From contig DILT01000013.1 in NCBI GenBank assembly GCA_002425185.1, positions 372,001 to 436,000 on the forward strand: a DNA stretch of 64,000 bases, given 5' to 3'. Below the pieces are notes generated by a model. That model had not been told where the DNA came from, ran no database searches, and worked only from the letters and a program-made list of their open reading frames with translations. Numbering within the stretch: position 1 is the stretch's first letter; every line of letters begins with the position of its first letter. Below, piece by piece: positions 43,796 to 53,231 of this stretch. The translations under genes and the position numbers were made by a program. This stretch comes from Flammeovirgaceae bacterium UBA5585. GTDB taxonomy: Bacteria > Bacteroidota > Bacteroidia > Cytophagales > Cyclobacteriaceae.

Positions 43796-45015
43796 AACTC
43801 GAATTTTTTATAGCGCGAAGGTATCTGCTGTCCAGGCGAAAAAAGAACTTCATTAATATTATTTCCATTCTTTCCCTGGTTGGGGTTGCCTTTAGTGCGG
43901 CTGCAATAATAATTGTGTTATCCGTATTTAACGGCCTGGGTGATTTACTTCGCTCACTTAATAATTCCTTCGATCCTGAAATTAAAATCGAGGCTGCGCG
44001 CGGCAAGTCCTTTCCGGTAAGCGATTCCTTATTGAAAAAAATTGAAGCGGTTGAGGGTGTTGCCTTAGTAACTGAAGTTATCGAAGATTATGCCTATGTA
44101 CGATACCGCGATGCCAACCAGGTAATTACGTTAAAGGGAGTAAGTGATAATTTTATTGATCAGCACCGCATTGATGATAAAATTGTAGCCGGTGAATTAA
44201 GGTTGAACAAAGGCGATGTTCAGTATGCCATCATTGGCCGGGGTGTACAGTATACCCTGTCTATTGCTGTGGGTGATGATATGTTTCCGCTTCAGGTATA
44301 CTATATTAATAATGTTAAGTCGGGCACGCTTGATCCGTCACGGTTGTATTCACGAAAAAATATTTTAGTGGGAGCAGCATTTTCCATCGTTCAGAATTTT
44401 GATGAGAATTATGTGCTGGTTCCGCTGTCCTTTGCTCAGGAATTACTTCGCTATGATAACAGGCGCACCTCACTGGAGATTAAGACAAAACCCGGGACAG
44501 ATATTTTTAACGTTCAGGATCGTATAAAGACTGCTTTAGGAGAGTCGTACCTAGTACTTAATCACGAGGAACAACATAAAGATCTTTACCGGTTACTGAA
44601 GATGGAAAAACTATTTACCTTTTTGGCGCTTTCCCTGCTATTGGGAATCAGCTCGATTAATATTTTTTTTAGTTTGATGATGCTGGCTTTAGATAAGAAA
44701 AAGGACATTTCCATTTTGGCGGCCATGGGGGCCAATGAAAATCTGATCCGGAAAATTTTTGTAGTGGAAGGTGGATTGATCGCGTTTGGCGGGGCGTTGC
44801 TTGGATTGCTATTAGGAGGAATTTTCTGCTGGCTGCAATTGAATTACGGAATTATTAGTATGGGTATGGAGACTTCCGTTACAGAAGGGTACCCGATCAA
44901 AGTTAAGGTCATTGACTTTGTAAGCACACTTGCGGTGGTTTCTGTTCTCACATTTTTAATCTCGTGGCGACCTGCTATCCTGGCTTCGCGGTCAGTTTCC
45001 GTCAGGAACCTGTAA
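43792..45015 (+). CDS. LolC/E-like ABC transporter permease
   Basis: A 407-residue FtsX-type permease of the LolC/LolE family, which releases lipoproteins from the inner membrane for transport to the outer membrane. An N-terminal membrane segment with FIARRYLLSRRKKNFINIIS (family signature) is followed by a periplasmic MacB-type domain (about 45-260) and three C-terminal membrane segments (FTFLALSLLLGISSINIFF; KIFVVEGGLIAFGGALLGLL; VSTLAVVSVLTFLISWRPA). The partner ATPase LolD is not in the window. Start is TTG at 43792, overlapping rbfA (TTGA), the same overlap type as yqeY-cvpA. In Bacteroidota this permease commonly follows rbfA (from memory). Confidence 0.85.
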   Translation: MKLEFFIARRYLLSRRKKNFINIISILSLVGVAFSAAAIIIVLSVFNGLGDLLRSLNNSFDPEIKIEAARGKSFPVSDSLLKKIEAVEGVALVTEVIEDYAYVRYRDANQVITLKGVSDNFIDQHRIDDKIVAGELRLNKGDVQYAIIGRGVQYTLSIAVGDDMFPLQVYYINNVKSGTLDPSRLYSRKNILVGAAFSIVQNFDENYVLVPLSFAQELLRYDNRRTSLEIKTKPGTDIFNVQDRIKTALGESYLVLNHEEQHKDLYRLLKMEKLFTFLALSLLLGISSINIFFSLMMLALDKKKDISILAAMGANENLIRKIFVVEGGLIAFGGALLGLLLGGIFCWLQLNYGIISMGMETSVTEGYPIKVKVIDFVSTLAVVSVLTFLISWRPAILASRSVSVRNL

Positions 45016-45071
45016 GGTTCATGTATGAAATAGGCTGAAATTCAACGATTTCAGAAATTCAAAATCCTTAG

Positions 45072-45114
45072 TTTAGAGGTTCCGTTTTTAGAAAAAGTGC
45101 TAAAAACCTCTAAA
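45072..45114 (+). promoter_or_regulatory. Bulged hairpin directly before SNF2 start codon
   Basis: Outer stem TTTAGAGG (45072-45079) with CCTCTAAA (45107-45114), then inner stem TTTTTAG (45085-45091) with CTAAAAA (45100-45106), with a TTCCG bulge on the left arm and an AAAAAGTG loop. It ends two bases before the ATG at 45117. It could bind a protein, control ribosome access, or end transcription of the upstream permease gene, but there is no U-tract. Confidence 0.6.
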
Positions 45115-45116
45115 TC

Positions 45117-48056
45117 ATGAAGGTTTCTGCTTCCCAGCCATTTCAAATCATATACTCGTTGTTTGAACACGAGTACCTGGGATTCCTTTTTGAGTCGTAT
45201 ATCGTGCACGTAGACGAGAAGGGAAAGCTCACCTACCAGCATCAAAATATCTCGGCTAAAAATGCACGCGAATTTTCCAAGGGACTTGACGACCGGGATT
45301 TCGAACTCATTAAACTTATTGACACCATGCAGCAGGACGCTGTTGCTAAAAAATTTGCCGGTAAACCGGTAAAGCCCGAAGAATTTTTCCCCAAAGTATT
45401 TGATAAGAAAAAGGGAAATGAAGCGCTTCAGGAGTTGATTGAGATTCATATGGAAACGAAGCGTGCAGAGGTACTGGAGATACTTAAGGGGAAACTATTG
45501 TTTGAAACGGGCAACGATGGTGAGCCTACGCATCGTAAAATTGAAGTAATGGAAAAAAGGGCCTCCATTCAGTTTCATTTTATGCGTGGTGACGATAGCA
45601 CCAACTACTACCCAACTATTTTTTACGATGGAAAAAAACTGGAGTTACCCAACCCGACAGCGTTTCTGATTTGCAAGCACCCGGCCTGGGTGGTTATGAA
45701 TGGAAAGCTCTATGGTTTTGAAAAATACGTTGACGGAAAAAAACTTCTTCCCTTTCTCAGCAAGAAGTTTGTAGTGATTCCCAAAAACCTGGAAGAAACT
45801 TACTATAACAGGTTTATCGCCCCGCTTATCGCTTCGTTCGATGATATTGAGGCAAAGGGATTTGAGATTAATAAAAATGAATACGATCCCAAGCCTATAC
45901 TTACCATTTCGGAGTTACCCTCTGCACAAAGCGCAGCAACACCTTCACTGTTTGAGAAGAAGGAAACAGAAGATAAAAGTGATGAATCCGGAAAGATTGT
46001 TTTTGATCTTTCATTTAAATACGGCAAACATAAATTTCAGGGTAGAAACCGTGTGCCGGTAAGTGTTACGGTTGAAAAACATGATAACGACTATGTTTTT
46101 CACCGTGTACAACGCAAAGTGGATACCGAAAAAAACTTTCTTCAAACGCTTCAAAAGCTTGGCCTTCAAATGAAGGACTTTAATGTAGCCATCTCAAAGT
46201 CAGAGGCTTTTTCATGGCTTAATGAAAACCGTGTAAACCTGCTTAACCTGGGGTTTGAAGTGAGCCAGCCGCAGAGTAACGATAAGAAATATTTTGTCGG
46301 TAAGGCGGTAATTGAAGTTGAAGTAAAAGAGAATATTGACTGGTTTGATATTCATGCACGAATTAAGTTCGGTGAATTTGAGATTCCGTTTAAGGAACTG
46401 CGCAAACTCATTCTGAAAAAGAAGGTAGAGTTTAAGCTACCGAATGGTGAAATTGCCATTATTCCTGAAGCATGGTTAACCCGCTATGCCGATTTGTTTG
46501 CCTTAAGTGAAACAGAAGGCGATAAGGAAAAGCCGGTTTTACGCAAGCACCACCTTAACCTGGTTAAGGAATTAGAGGATGGTAACCTGGCCAAAGTTCA
46601 TATTAGTGAAAAGCTAAGGTCGCTGGGGTCGTTTAGCGGTATTAAAAATTATTCTCTTCCGGATGGATTTGTTGGTGAACTTAGGCCTTATCAGAAAGCC
46701 GGATACAACTGGCTCCGTTTTTTAAATGAATTTAAGTTAGGCGGTTGTTTGGCAGACGATATGGGCTTGGGTAAAACCGTTCAAACCCTGGCCATGCTGC
46801 AGGCAGAAAAAGAAGCCGGTCATGGCACCACCTTACTCATCATGCCCACCTCGCTGGTGTACAATTGGGAAATGGAAGCGTCAAAGTTTGCTCCGCAATT
46901 AAAAGTACTGAACTATACGGGTACACTTCGCAACAAAGACGTTAAGCGATTTGAAAAGTATGACATCGTGCTTACATCGTACGGTATTACCCGGTTAGAC
47001 ATTGAGCTGTTAAAAAACTTTTATTTCAACTACATCATACTGGATGAGTCGCAGGTAATCAAAAACCCATCCTCCAACATTGCAAAGGCTGTTCGCGAAC
47101 TTAAATCACGTTACAGGCTGGTGTTAACCGGAACACCACTCGAAAACACGACAATGGATTTGTGGTCGCAGGTGAGTTTTATCAACCCGGGTATGCTAGG
47201 TTCGCAAACGTACTTTCGGCTGGAATACCAGGTGCCTATTGAGAAGAAGGGCGATGAGGCTAAATCCAAGAAACTTAATTCGATTATCAAACCGTTTGTG
47301 TTGCGTAGGCATAAATCGCAGGTGGCTACCGAATTGCCGGAAAAAGTTGAGAACATTCAGTATTCCGTAATGACTGCGGAGCAGGAAAAGCGATACGAAG
47401 AAACAAAAGCATACTATCGCGGCCGTATATTGGATTTGATTGATAAAGAAGGAATGGGTAATAGCCGGTTCATGATTTTGGAGGGTCTGACCAAACTTCG
47501 ACAGCTGGCCAATCATCCTAAAATGATTGAACCTTCTTATACTGGTGATTCAGGTAAGTTGGAAGACATTACACACATGTTGGAAAATGCTATGGCCGAA
47601 GGGCATAAGGTGTTAGTGTTTAGCCAGTTTGTAAAACACTTAACCCTGGTACGTCAATACCTGAAGTCAAATAAAATTGATTTTGCTTACCTGGATGGCG
47701 CCAGTATTGATCGAAAAGAACAAGTAGATCGTTTTAATAAGGATCCAAAAGTAAAAGCATTTCTTATTTCCATAAAAGCTGGGGGGTTAGGGCTTAACCT
47801 TACCGAAGCTGATTATGTGTTCATTCTTGATCCATGGTGGAACCCGGCTGTAGAGGCCCAGGCGGTTGATCGCGCACATCGTATTGGTCAAAAGAAAAAG
47901 GTGTTTACGTACAAGTTCATTACACGCAACACGGTTGAAGAAAAAATACTGACCCTTCAACAAAAAAAATTGAGGCTTACGCAAGAACTTATTACTACCG
48001 AAGAAACGATTATGAAGCAGTTGACACGCGCAGACATAGAACAAATGCTGGCTTAG
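45117..48056 (+). CDS. SNF2-family helicase/translocase
   Basis: A 979-residue SNF2/RapA-type ATPase. Residues about 1-500 contain a non-catalytic region that is rich in beta strands and charged segments (about 300-345 and 400-450). The ATPase core follows: motif Q/I LRPYQKAGYNWL and LADDMGLGKT (548-554), motif II LDESQ (Asp643-Gln646), TGTPLEN, then LVFSQFVKHLTLVRQYL, SIKAGGLGLNLT and VDRAHRIGQ (about 916-926). Bacterial members recycle RNA polymerase (RapA) or act on DNA; the N-terminal part here lacks a recognised RapA Tudor signature. Motif II reads DESQ instead of the commoner DEAQ/DEAH. It follows a strong hairpin. Confidence 0.88.
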   Translation: MKVSASQPFQIIYSLFEHEYLGFLFESYIVHVDEKGKLTYQHQNISAKNAREFSKGLDDRDFELIKLIDTMQQDAVAKKFAGKPVKPEEFFPKVFDKKKGNEALQELIEIHMETKRAEVLEILKGKLLFETGNDGEPTHRKIEVMEKRASIQFHFMRGDDSTNYYPTIFYDGKKLELPNPTAFLICKHPAWVVMNGKLYGFEKYVDGKKLLPFLSKKFVVIPKNLEETYYNRFIAPLIASFDDIEAKGFEINKNEYDPKPILTISELPSAQSAATPSLFEKKETEDKSDESGKIVFDLSFKYGKHKFQGRNRVPVSVTVEKHDNDYVFHRVQRKVDTEKNFLQTLQKLGLQMKDFNVAISKSEAFSWLNENRVNLLNLGFEVSQPQSNDKKYFVGKAVIEVEVKENIDWFDIHARIKFGEFEIPFKELRKLILKKKVEFKLPNGEIAIIPEAWLTRYADLFALSETEGDKEKPVLRKHHLNLVKELEDGNLAKVHISEKLRSLGSFSGIKNYSLPDGFVGELRPYQKAGYNWLRFLNEFKLGGCLADDMGLGKTVQTLAMLQAEKEAGHGTTLLIMPTSLVYNWEMEASKFAPQLKVLNYTGTLRNKDVKRFEKYDIVLTSYGITRLDIELLKNFYFNYIILDESQVIKNPSSNIAKAVRELKSRYRLVLTGTPLENTTMDLWSQVSFINPGMLGSQTYFRLEYQVPIEKKGDEAKSKKLNSIIKPFVLRRHKSQVATELPEKVENIQYSVMTAEQEKRYEETKAYYRGRILDLIDKEGMGNSRFMILEGLTKLRQLANHPKMIEPSYTGDSGKLEDITHMLENAMAEGHKVLVFSQFVKHLTLVRQYLKSNKIDFAYLDGASIDRKEQVDRFNKDPKVKAFLISIKAGGLGLNLTEADYVFILDPWWNPAVEAQAVDRAHRIGQKKKVFTYKFITRNTVEEKILTLQQKKLRLTQELITTEETIMKQLTRADIEQMLA

Positions 48057-48076
48057 TTTGTATGGTGCGCAGTAAT

Positions 48077-48949
48077 TTATTGCAACGTTTGGTTCTCTTT
48101 CAGGTGTCTTTTTTTCCACCGGTTGTGTGACCATAGCCAGCCACCAGGGTACTCGCGAATTACTTTTTCAACGACTTTTGCGTAATTCTCAACAACCGTC
48201 TCTGAATTTTTTTCATAGGGGGGCTCGGCAATTTTTATTAGCGTGCAGGTATAATAGCCACGTTTTATTTTTTTCACCTTACCATAAAGTGCCGGAAACT
48301 GTGTGAGTAACGCCATTTGCTGGCTGCCATAAAAAAACATCGTTTCCTGGTTTAAAAAAGTTGTTGGATACTTTTTATCATTGCCATGCCCGGGATATTG
48401 ATCTGCCACAATGGCAATTCCACGCTGTATACTCCTGCGCTTAATCAACTCGCGGGCTACTTCATTTCGCTTTATCGCATAGCCTCCGAACCGGGTACGG
48501 CACGTTTGCATAAAATTATTGAACAACGTATTGTTTATGGGTTGATATACAAAATCAATGGGCATATTCAGACATAATGTGCCTGATGCCAGAAGCCACT
48601 CCCAGTTAAATTGATGCGATGAAAGCAGTATAACAGATTGATTTTGGTCGCGATAGTTAAAAGCCATTTCAGGGTTAGTATACTGCATTCTTTTTTGCAG
48701 TTCTTCGGGTTTAATTGTTATTAGTTTTAGAGTTTCTACTGCATAGTCGCACAGGTTGCGATAGAACTCTTTTTCGATTTGCTTTACTTCGGGTAATGAC
48801 TTTTCGGGAAAGGAATTTTTGAGGTTTCGTCTTACCAGCTTTTTACGATAGCCGATCACATAATAGCTCAATAAAAACATGAAGTCGGCAATAAAATAAA
48901 GTATAGAGAAGGGTAACCGGGAGAGGAAACGGAGTAAAATCATGTTCAT
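48077..48949 (-). CDS. LpxL/HtrB-like lauroyl acyltransferase
   Basis: A 290-residue late acyltransferase of lipid A (LpxL/HtrB family) at the inner membrane. N-terminal hydrophobic anchor (LSRLPFSILYFIADFMFLLS, about 9-28), YRKKLVRRNLKNSFPEK, and the catalytic HX4E motif SSHQFNWEWLL (His112, Glu117). GIAIVADQYPGHGNDKKYPTTF and GGWLWSHNRWKKR at the end are family features. The gene converges on the SNF2 gene with 20 bases between them. Substrate acyl chain cannot be read from the sequence. Confidence 0.88.
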   Translation of the reverse strand: MNMILLRFLSRLPFSILYFIADFMFLLSYYVIGYRKKLVRRNLKNSFPEKSLPEVKQIEKEFYRNLCDYAVETLKLITIKPEELQKRMQYTNPEMAFNYRDQNQSVILLSSHQFNWEWLLASGTLCLNMPIDFVYQPINNTLFNNFMQTCRTRFGGYAIKRNEVARELIKRRSIQRGIAIVADQYPGHGNDKKYPTTFLNQETMFFYGSQQMALLTQFPALYGKVKKIKRGYYTCTLIKIAEPPYEKNSETVVENYAKVVEKVIREYPGGWLWSHNRWKKRHLKENQTLQ

Positions 48950-48982
48950 GTCTTTCCGGGCAACAAGTTAAGTAAGTATTGC

Positions 48983-48990
48983 TATTTTTG
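48983..48990 (+). promoter_or_regulatory. -7 box of SDR-radA operon
   Basis: TATTTTTG, a full TAnnTTTG match, 42 bases before the ATG at 49033. It lies within the upstream extension of the frame and so argues for the later ATG. Confidence 0.6.
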
Positions 48991-49032
48991 GTGCAATTTA
49001 GAGAGTGCAGGTTTCGCCTTTCTGTTTTTCAT

Positions 49033-49839
49033 ATGAGAGATAAGGTAGTTGTTATTACGGGCGGATCATCCGGAATCGGTAAAGCCCTGGCGCACGAGTT
49101 TGGACGGCACGGTTCCAAAATAGTAATTACCGGTCGTAACCAGCACGATCTGGAAGAGGCTTTGGATGAATTGAAGCGGGCAGGGATCACGGCAATTGGA
49201 TGCCATGCTGATGTAAGTATTGAAGATGATAATAAGCGAATGGCGGAGGAGGCCATCCGTGCATACGGACGGATTGATGTACTGATTAACAATGCGGGTA
49301 TCTCCATGCGGGCTTCTTTTGAAGAGGTGCAGCTTGACGTAATCAAGAAAGTAATGGACATCAATTTTTACGGTGCCGTTTATGCCACGCGTTACTGCTT
49401 GCCGGAAATTGTAAAGAACAAGGGATCAATTATTGGAATATCCTCTATTGCAGGATATAGGGGATTGCCGGGAAGAGCCGGATACTCAGCTTCTAAATTT
49501 GCATTAAATGGTTTTTTAGAAGTGTTACGTACGGAGTACCTTCATAAAGGAGTACATGTGTTAACAGCATGCCCGGGGTTTACCTCAACCAACATTCGCA
49601 TGCGTGCTTTACTGGCCGATGGTCGGGAGCAAAAGGAATCTCCCCGCGAAGAAGATAAGGAGATGTCACCTCAGCAGTGTGCACGGTATATTTATCGTGC
49701 AACCGTCAAGCGTAAACATATACTCATTCTCACATTCGAGGGAAAAATGGCCGTGTTCCTTAACAAGTGGTGGCCGTGGTTGGCAGATGAGGTTGTGTTT
49801 AAATACATGGCTAAGGAAGTGACTGTTCCGACCAGGTAA
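49033..49839 (+). CDS. Short-chain dehydrogenase/reductase
   Basis: A 268-residue SDR oxidoreductase. NAD(P) site TGGSSGIGKAL (9-19), NNAG, catalytic ISSIAGYRG (Ser), and YSASK (Tyr, Lys) are all intact. The C-terminal extension LNKWWPWLADEVVFKYMAK is longer and more aromatic than typical and may contact membranes. Frame extends to 48979 but the promoter box at 48983-48990 makes the ATG at 49033 the start. The stop shares one base with radA's ATG (TAATG). Confidence 0.9.
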   Translation: MRDKVVVITGGSSGIGKALAHEFGRHGSKIVITGRNQHDLEEALDELKRAGITAIGCHADVSIEDDNKRMAEEAIRAYGRIDVLINNAGISMRASFEEVQLDVIKKVMDINFYGAVYATRYCLPEIVKNKGSIIGISSIAGYRGLPGRAGYSASKFALNGFLEVLRTEYLHKGVHVLTACPGFTSTNIRMRALLADGREQKESPREEDKEMSPQQCARYIYRATVKRKHILILTFEGKMAVFLNKWWPWLADEVVFKYMAKEVTVPTR

Positions 49840-51215
49840 TGGCCAAAACAAAAACTCTTTTCTTCTGTCAAAACTGCGGCCACGAATCGCCTAAGTGGAT
49901 GGGCAAGTGCCCATCGTGCAACCAGTGGAACACATTTGCCGAAGAAGTAATACGAAAAGAGGGCCCCGTCAAAAACGATTGGCGAAGCGAGAGCAGCCCC
50001 AGGCAAAGAAATGCACCGCACGTGTTACACGAAATTGAATCGGGCCGCGAAGTGCGCGTGGCAACGCCTGATCAGGAATTAAACCGGGTGCTGGGCGGAG
50101 GTATTGTACCCGGATCATTAATACTGATCGGAGGTGAACCCGGCATTGGAAAATCCACCCTAATGTTACAGTTGGCGCTGTCACTTAAAAACAGTAAAGT
50201 GCTTTATGTTTCGGGTGAAGAAAGTGAGCAACAAATAAAAATGCGTGCGGAACGACTCACCCAATCGCAAAGTGAGTCATGTTATATTTTTACCGAAACC
50301 AATACCCAAAATATTTTTCTGGGCATTCGTGAGTTAAAGCCCGATTTGGTCATTATCGATTCTATCCAAACGCTGCATTCGGAGTTGCTTGATTCAACGG
50401 CCGGCAGCATTGGCCAGGTGCGGCAATGTGCGGGCGAACTGATGAAGTTTGCGAAAGAAGCAAATACTCCGGTTTTTCTGGTTGGTCACATCACGAAGGA
50501 TGGTATGCTCGCAGGACCAAAGGTGTTGGAGCATATGGTTGACACCGTTTTGCAGTTTGAAGGCGATCGTCATCTGGCTTACCGCATATTACGCACTACC
50601 AAAAACCGTTTTGGCTCTACATCAGAAATTGGTATTTATGAAATGCTTGGTGATGGTTTGCGCGAAGTCTCCAATCCATCCGAAATTTTGATCTCACAAA
50701 AGGACGGGCCATTGAGTGGAGCCACCATTGGTGCTACCATGGAAGGGAACAGGCCACTGCTGATTGAAATCCAGTCGCTTGTGAGCCCGGCATCGTATGG
50801 TACACCCCAGCGTACGCCTACCGGTTTTGATCAAAAGCGATTAAACATGTTGCTGGCTGTGCTGGAAAAACGTTGCGGCTTCCGTATGGGTCAGCACGAT
50901 GTGTTTGTGAACATGGCGGGCGGCATACGGGTGGAAGACCCGGCCATTGACCTGGCCGTGTGTGTTTCGGTTATTTCTTCATTAGAAGAATTGTCTGTTT
51001 CAGAAAAAATTTGTTTTGCAGCCGAAGTGGGGTTAGGCGGTGAACTACGGGCCGTAAACCGCATTGAGCAGCGCATATCCGAAGCAGAAAAACTCGGCTT
51101 TACGGAAATCTATGTTTCAAAATTCAGCCAGAAAGCACTGGATACCCGAAAGGTAAAGATCACAGTAAAATCGTTCGGAAAGTTAACCGAAGTATTTCAG
51201 GATTTATTTGGCTGA
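49839..51215 (+). CDS. radA: RadA, DNA repair/branch-migration ATPase
   Basis: A 458-residue RadA/Sms. Zinc finger CQNCGHESPKWMGKCPSC (10-27), Walker A GGEPGIGKSTL with Lys105, the RadA-specific RTTKNRFGSTSEIG motif, and a C-terminal Lon-like domain (about 290-458) with IRVEDPAIDLAVCVSVISS. It is a RecA-related helicase in recombination-intermediate processing. Length is normal. Its start overlaps the SDR stop by one base, and the next gene starts within its end. Confidence 0.95.
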   Translation: MAKTKTLFFCQNCGHESPKWMGKCPSCNQWNTFAEEVIRKEGPVKNDWRSESSPRQRNAPHVLHEIESGREVRVATPDQELNRVLGGGIVPGSLILIGGEPGIGKSTLMLQLALSLKNSKVLYVSGEESEQQIKMRAERLTQSQSESCYIFTETNTQNIFLGIRELKPDLVIIDSIQTLHSELLDSTAGSIGQVRQCAGELMKFAKEANTPVFLVGHITKDGMLAGPKVLEHMVDTVLQFEGDRHLAYRILRTTKNRFGSTSEIGIYEMLGDGLREVSNPSEILISQKDGPLSGATIGATMEGNRPLLIEIQSLVSPASYGTPQRTPTGFDQKRLNMLLAVLEKRCGFRMGQHDVFVNMAGGIRVEDPAIDLAVCVSVISSLEELSVSEKICFAAEVGLGGELRAVNRIEQRISEAEKLGFTEIYVSKFSQKALDTRKVKITVKSFGKLTEVFQDLFG

Positions 51216-51252
51216 TCGTGGCCATCGTGTAATCTTTGCACACACGTACTTT

Positions 51253-51861
51253 ATGGAAACATTTTTTACAGAAACGGTTGGCTTGCCTGAAAATCTTTTC
51301 AGCTATTTCATTTTGCCGCTGCTTATTTTTTTGGCGCGCATCATGGATGTTTCCATCAATACCATCCGCATTATTTATGTTTTGGGAGGACGAAGGTTAA
51401 CGGCAACAACGCTTGGCTTTTTTGAATCGTTTATCTGGCTCATGGCCATACGGCAGATTTTCGAGCACCTGGATAACTGGGTATGTTATGTGGCGTACCC
51501 CGGTGGTTTTGCCATGGGCATTTTAGTGGGAATGATGATCGAAGAACGAATTGCTTATGGAAAGGTTATCGTGCGGATTATTACCCGAAAGGATGTGGAC
51601 GAGCTCATTGCGTTTCTCACCCAAAATAATTTCCGTTACACCCGCGTAAATTCAGAAGGACTTGACGGGCCCGAGAGCCTGGTGTTTACCGTTTTGCCGC
51701 GCGAAAACCTGGAAGAATTACTCTCGAAAATGAAAGATATACTCCCTACGGCTTTTTACACGGTAGAAAAAGTAAACCGTGCTTCAGAAAGCGGAGCCGT
51801 TGTACAGGAGAGCACCCGTTGGAGCATTGCCGGTTGGTTGAAAGGCGGACGAAGGGATTAA
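51253..51861 (+). CDS. DUF2179 membrane protein
   Basis: A 202-residue protein with a DUF5698/DUF2179 architecture: two to three N-terminal membrane segments (FILPLLIFLARIMDVSI, LGFFESFIWLMAIRQIF, YPGGFAMGILVGMMI), then the soluble DUF2179 domain (about 107-175; KVIVRIITRKDVDELIAFL). DUF2179 proteins in Bacillus include YitT-related and c-di-AMP-responsive types; here function is unknown. The frame reaches back to 51208 inside radA, but the ATG at 51253 precedes the first helix closely. It converges with the T9SS gene, overlapping four bases. Confidence 0.82.
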   Translation: METFFTETVGLPENLFSYFILPLLIFLARIMDVSINTIRIIYVLGGRRLTATTLGFFESFIWLMAIRQIFEHLDNWVCYVAYPGGFAMGILVGMMIEERIAYGKVIVRIITRKDVDELIAFLTQNNFRYTRVNSEGLDGPESLVFTVLPRENLEELLSKMKDILPTAFYTVEKVNRASESGAVVQESTRWSIAGWLKGGRRD

Positions 51862-53228
51862 TTTTTAATAATCTTTAGTATTATTCGACCATTGCCTGTT
51901 TGTAAGTTAACAATGTAAATTCCTCCGGATAAATCACGCACATCTACCAAACAGGTTTCGGTGATGAATTTTTTCAGTACAACTTTTCCCGACAAATCAA
52001 GCAGAGTAAGTTGTACAGGTTGTTGATAAGGCAACTGTATTTTTAAGTAGTCCGTTGCAGGATTGGGTGATACAGTAATACCGGCTAACGTATCTTCTGT
52101 TCGGGTAATAATCTCCGGGTAAAGATTTCGGGTGTAAAAAAGTAAGCAAAGATCACTTGCAAAGCCGGGGTGCTCTAACGGCAAAGGCTGACGACCTCGG
52201 ATAGTAATAACATAAGGATTGTCACGATCTATAGCGGCAGAGGAGGTAAGTGTAAGTAATCCAACTTTAATATTGGCAGAGGATGAATCGTAGGTACTAA
52301 ACTGGAGTTCATCCTCGGTTAAGGTTGAGTAGGCACTCAACGTAGATTCATTTTGATCATTAGATTCGTAAATTATTTTAATGGTTCGGCTTTCATTTGT
52401 TGGAATATACACTCGGTTATTTTCGTCCAGCGGATTTTTTAGTGAAATTCTGCTCCCTGAATCATGATCTGTTAAAATTATCTGAATGTCCCTTTCTACA
52501 GTACAAAGACGATATAAGTTTCCGTTAATGACTTTTGATAAATGAATTTTTACAGCGAACAAAAATTCTCCGGCTCTAAATTGTCCTTGGAATTTGGTGT
52601 CCCAGGTAAGCAAACCCGTGTAAGGGTTAATGTGAATGTTTTCGGGGAACCTGTAGTTTTGTACAGGCTGGTTTCTATCTCTTTTCGGAGTGCTTAATTC
52701 GTAAGAGATTATATGATCTTCCGCACTAAATGCACCTATTGAGAGGGAAAGAGGTTCTCCTACTTTGGCTGAAAAGAACGGATCAAATAAAAAATCTGGT
52801 GTATCAAAAGAGCCGAGAAAAGGATCTAGGTTTATGGTTGTTTCAATGTAGAATAGTGTTGAAATAGAATTATCAAAATTCAAAATTCCACCATTTCTAT
52901 TGGGTTCTGAATAAGCAATGGCATACTGTCCAGGTCCCGGGTAAGTGTGATCTATGGTGTAGGTCGCCTTCGCAATTCCAAGTCCAAGTGGTATACCAGG
53001 GGTCTCCGGGACATTAATAGGCGGGGTTCCATCGCCAAAGAAGAGAAGATCACTCTCACCACCAAAGAGCACAGGAGATCCTGTATTTGTATAGACAGTT
53101 ATAGTAATTCTGCACGTGAGATTTGAACCGCTCAGCCGTTTTACAGAAATGTATCCACAACGCATATGCGTAGCACATGCCAGTAGTGGTAAAGCAGTTA
53201 CAAAAATGAGAACAATGATCTTTTTCAT
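51858..53228 (-). CDS. T9SS cargo protein (type A C-terminal domain)
   Basis: A 456-residue secreted protein. Signal peptide (KKIIVLIFVTALPLLACA), a long all-beta middle region (about 25-365), and a C-terminal type A T9SS sorting domain (about 377-456): VSPNPATDYLKIQLPYQQ, LTLLDLSGKVVLKKF, GIYIVNLQTGNGRIILKIIK. T9SS exports cargo through the outer membrane and attaches it to the surface or releases it. The middle region contains Ig- or cadherin-like strand patterns (FFGDGTPP, HTYPGPGQYAIAYSEP) with PKD-like features. No enzyme motif was found; an adhesin or surface-structural role is inference. Confidence 0.88.
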   Translation of the reverse strand: MKKIIVLIFVTALPLLACATHMRCGYISVKRLSGSNLTCRITITVYTNTGSPVLFGGESDLLFFGDGTPPINVPETPGIPLGLGIAKATYTIDHTYPGPGQYAIAYSEPNRNGGILNFDNSISTLFYIETTINLDPFLGSFDTPDFLFDPFFSAKVGEPLSLSIGAFSAEDHIISYELSTPKRDRNQPVQNYRFPENIHINPYTGLLTWDTKFQGQFRAGEFLFAVKIHLSKVINGNLYRLCTVERDIQIILTDHDSGSRISLKNPLDENNRVYIPTNESRTIKIIYESNDQNESTLSAYSTLTEDELQFSTYDSSSANIKVGLLTLTSSAAIDRDNPYVITIRGRQPLPLEHPGFASDLCLLFYTRNLYPEIITRTEDTLAGITVSPNPATDYLKIQLPYQQPVQLTLLDLSGKVVLKKFITETCLVDVRDLSGGIYIVNLQTGNGRIILKIIKN

Positions 53229-53231
53229 GGT

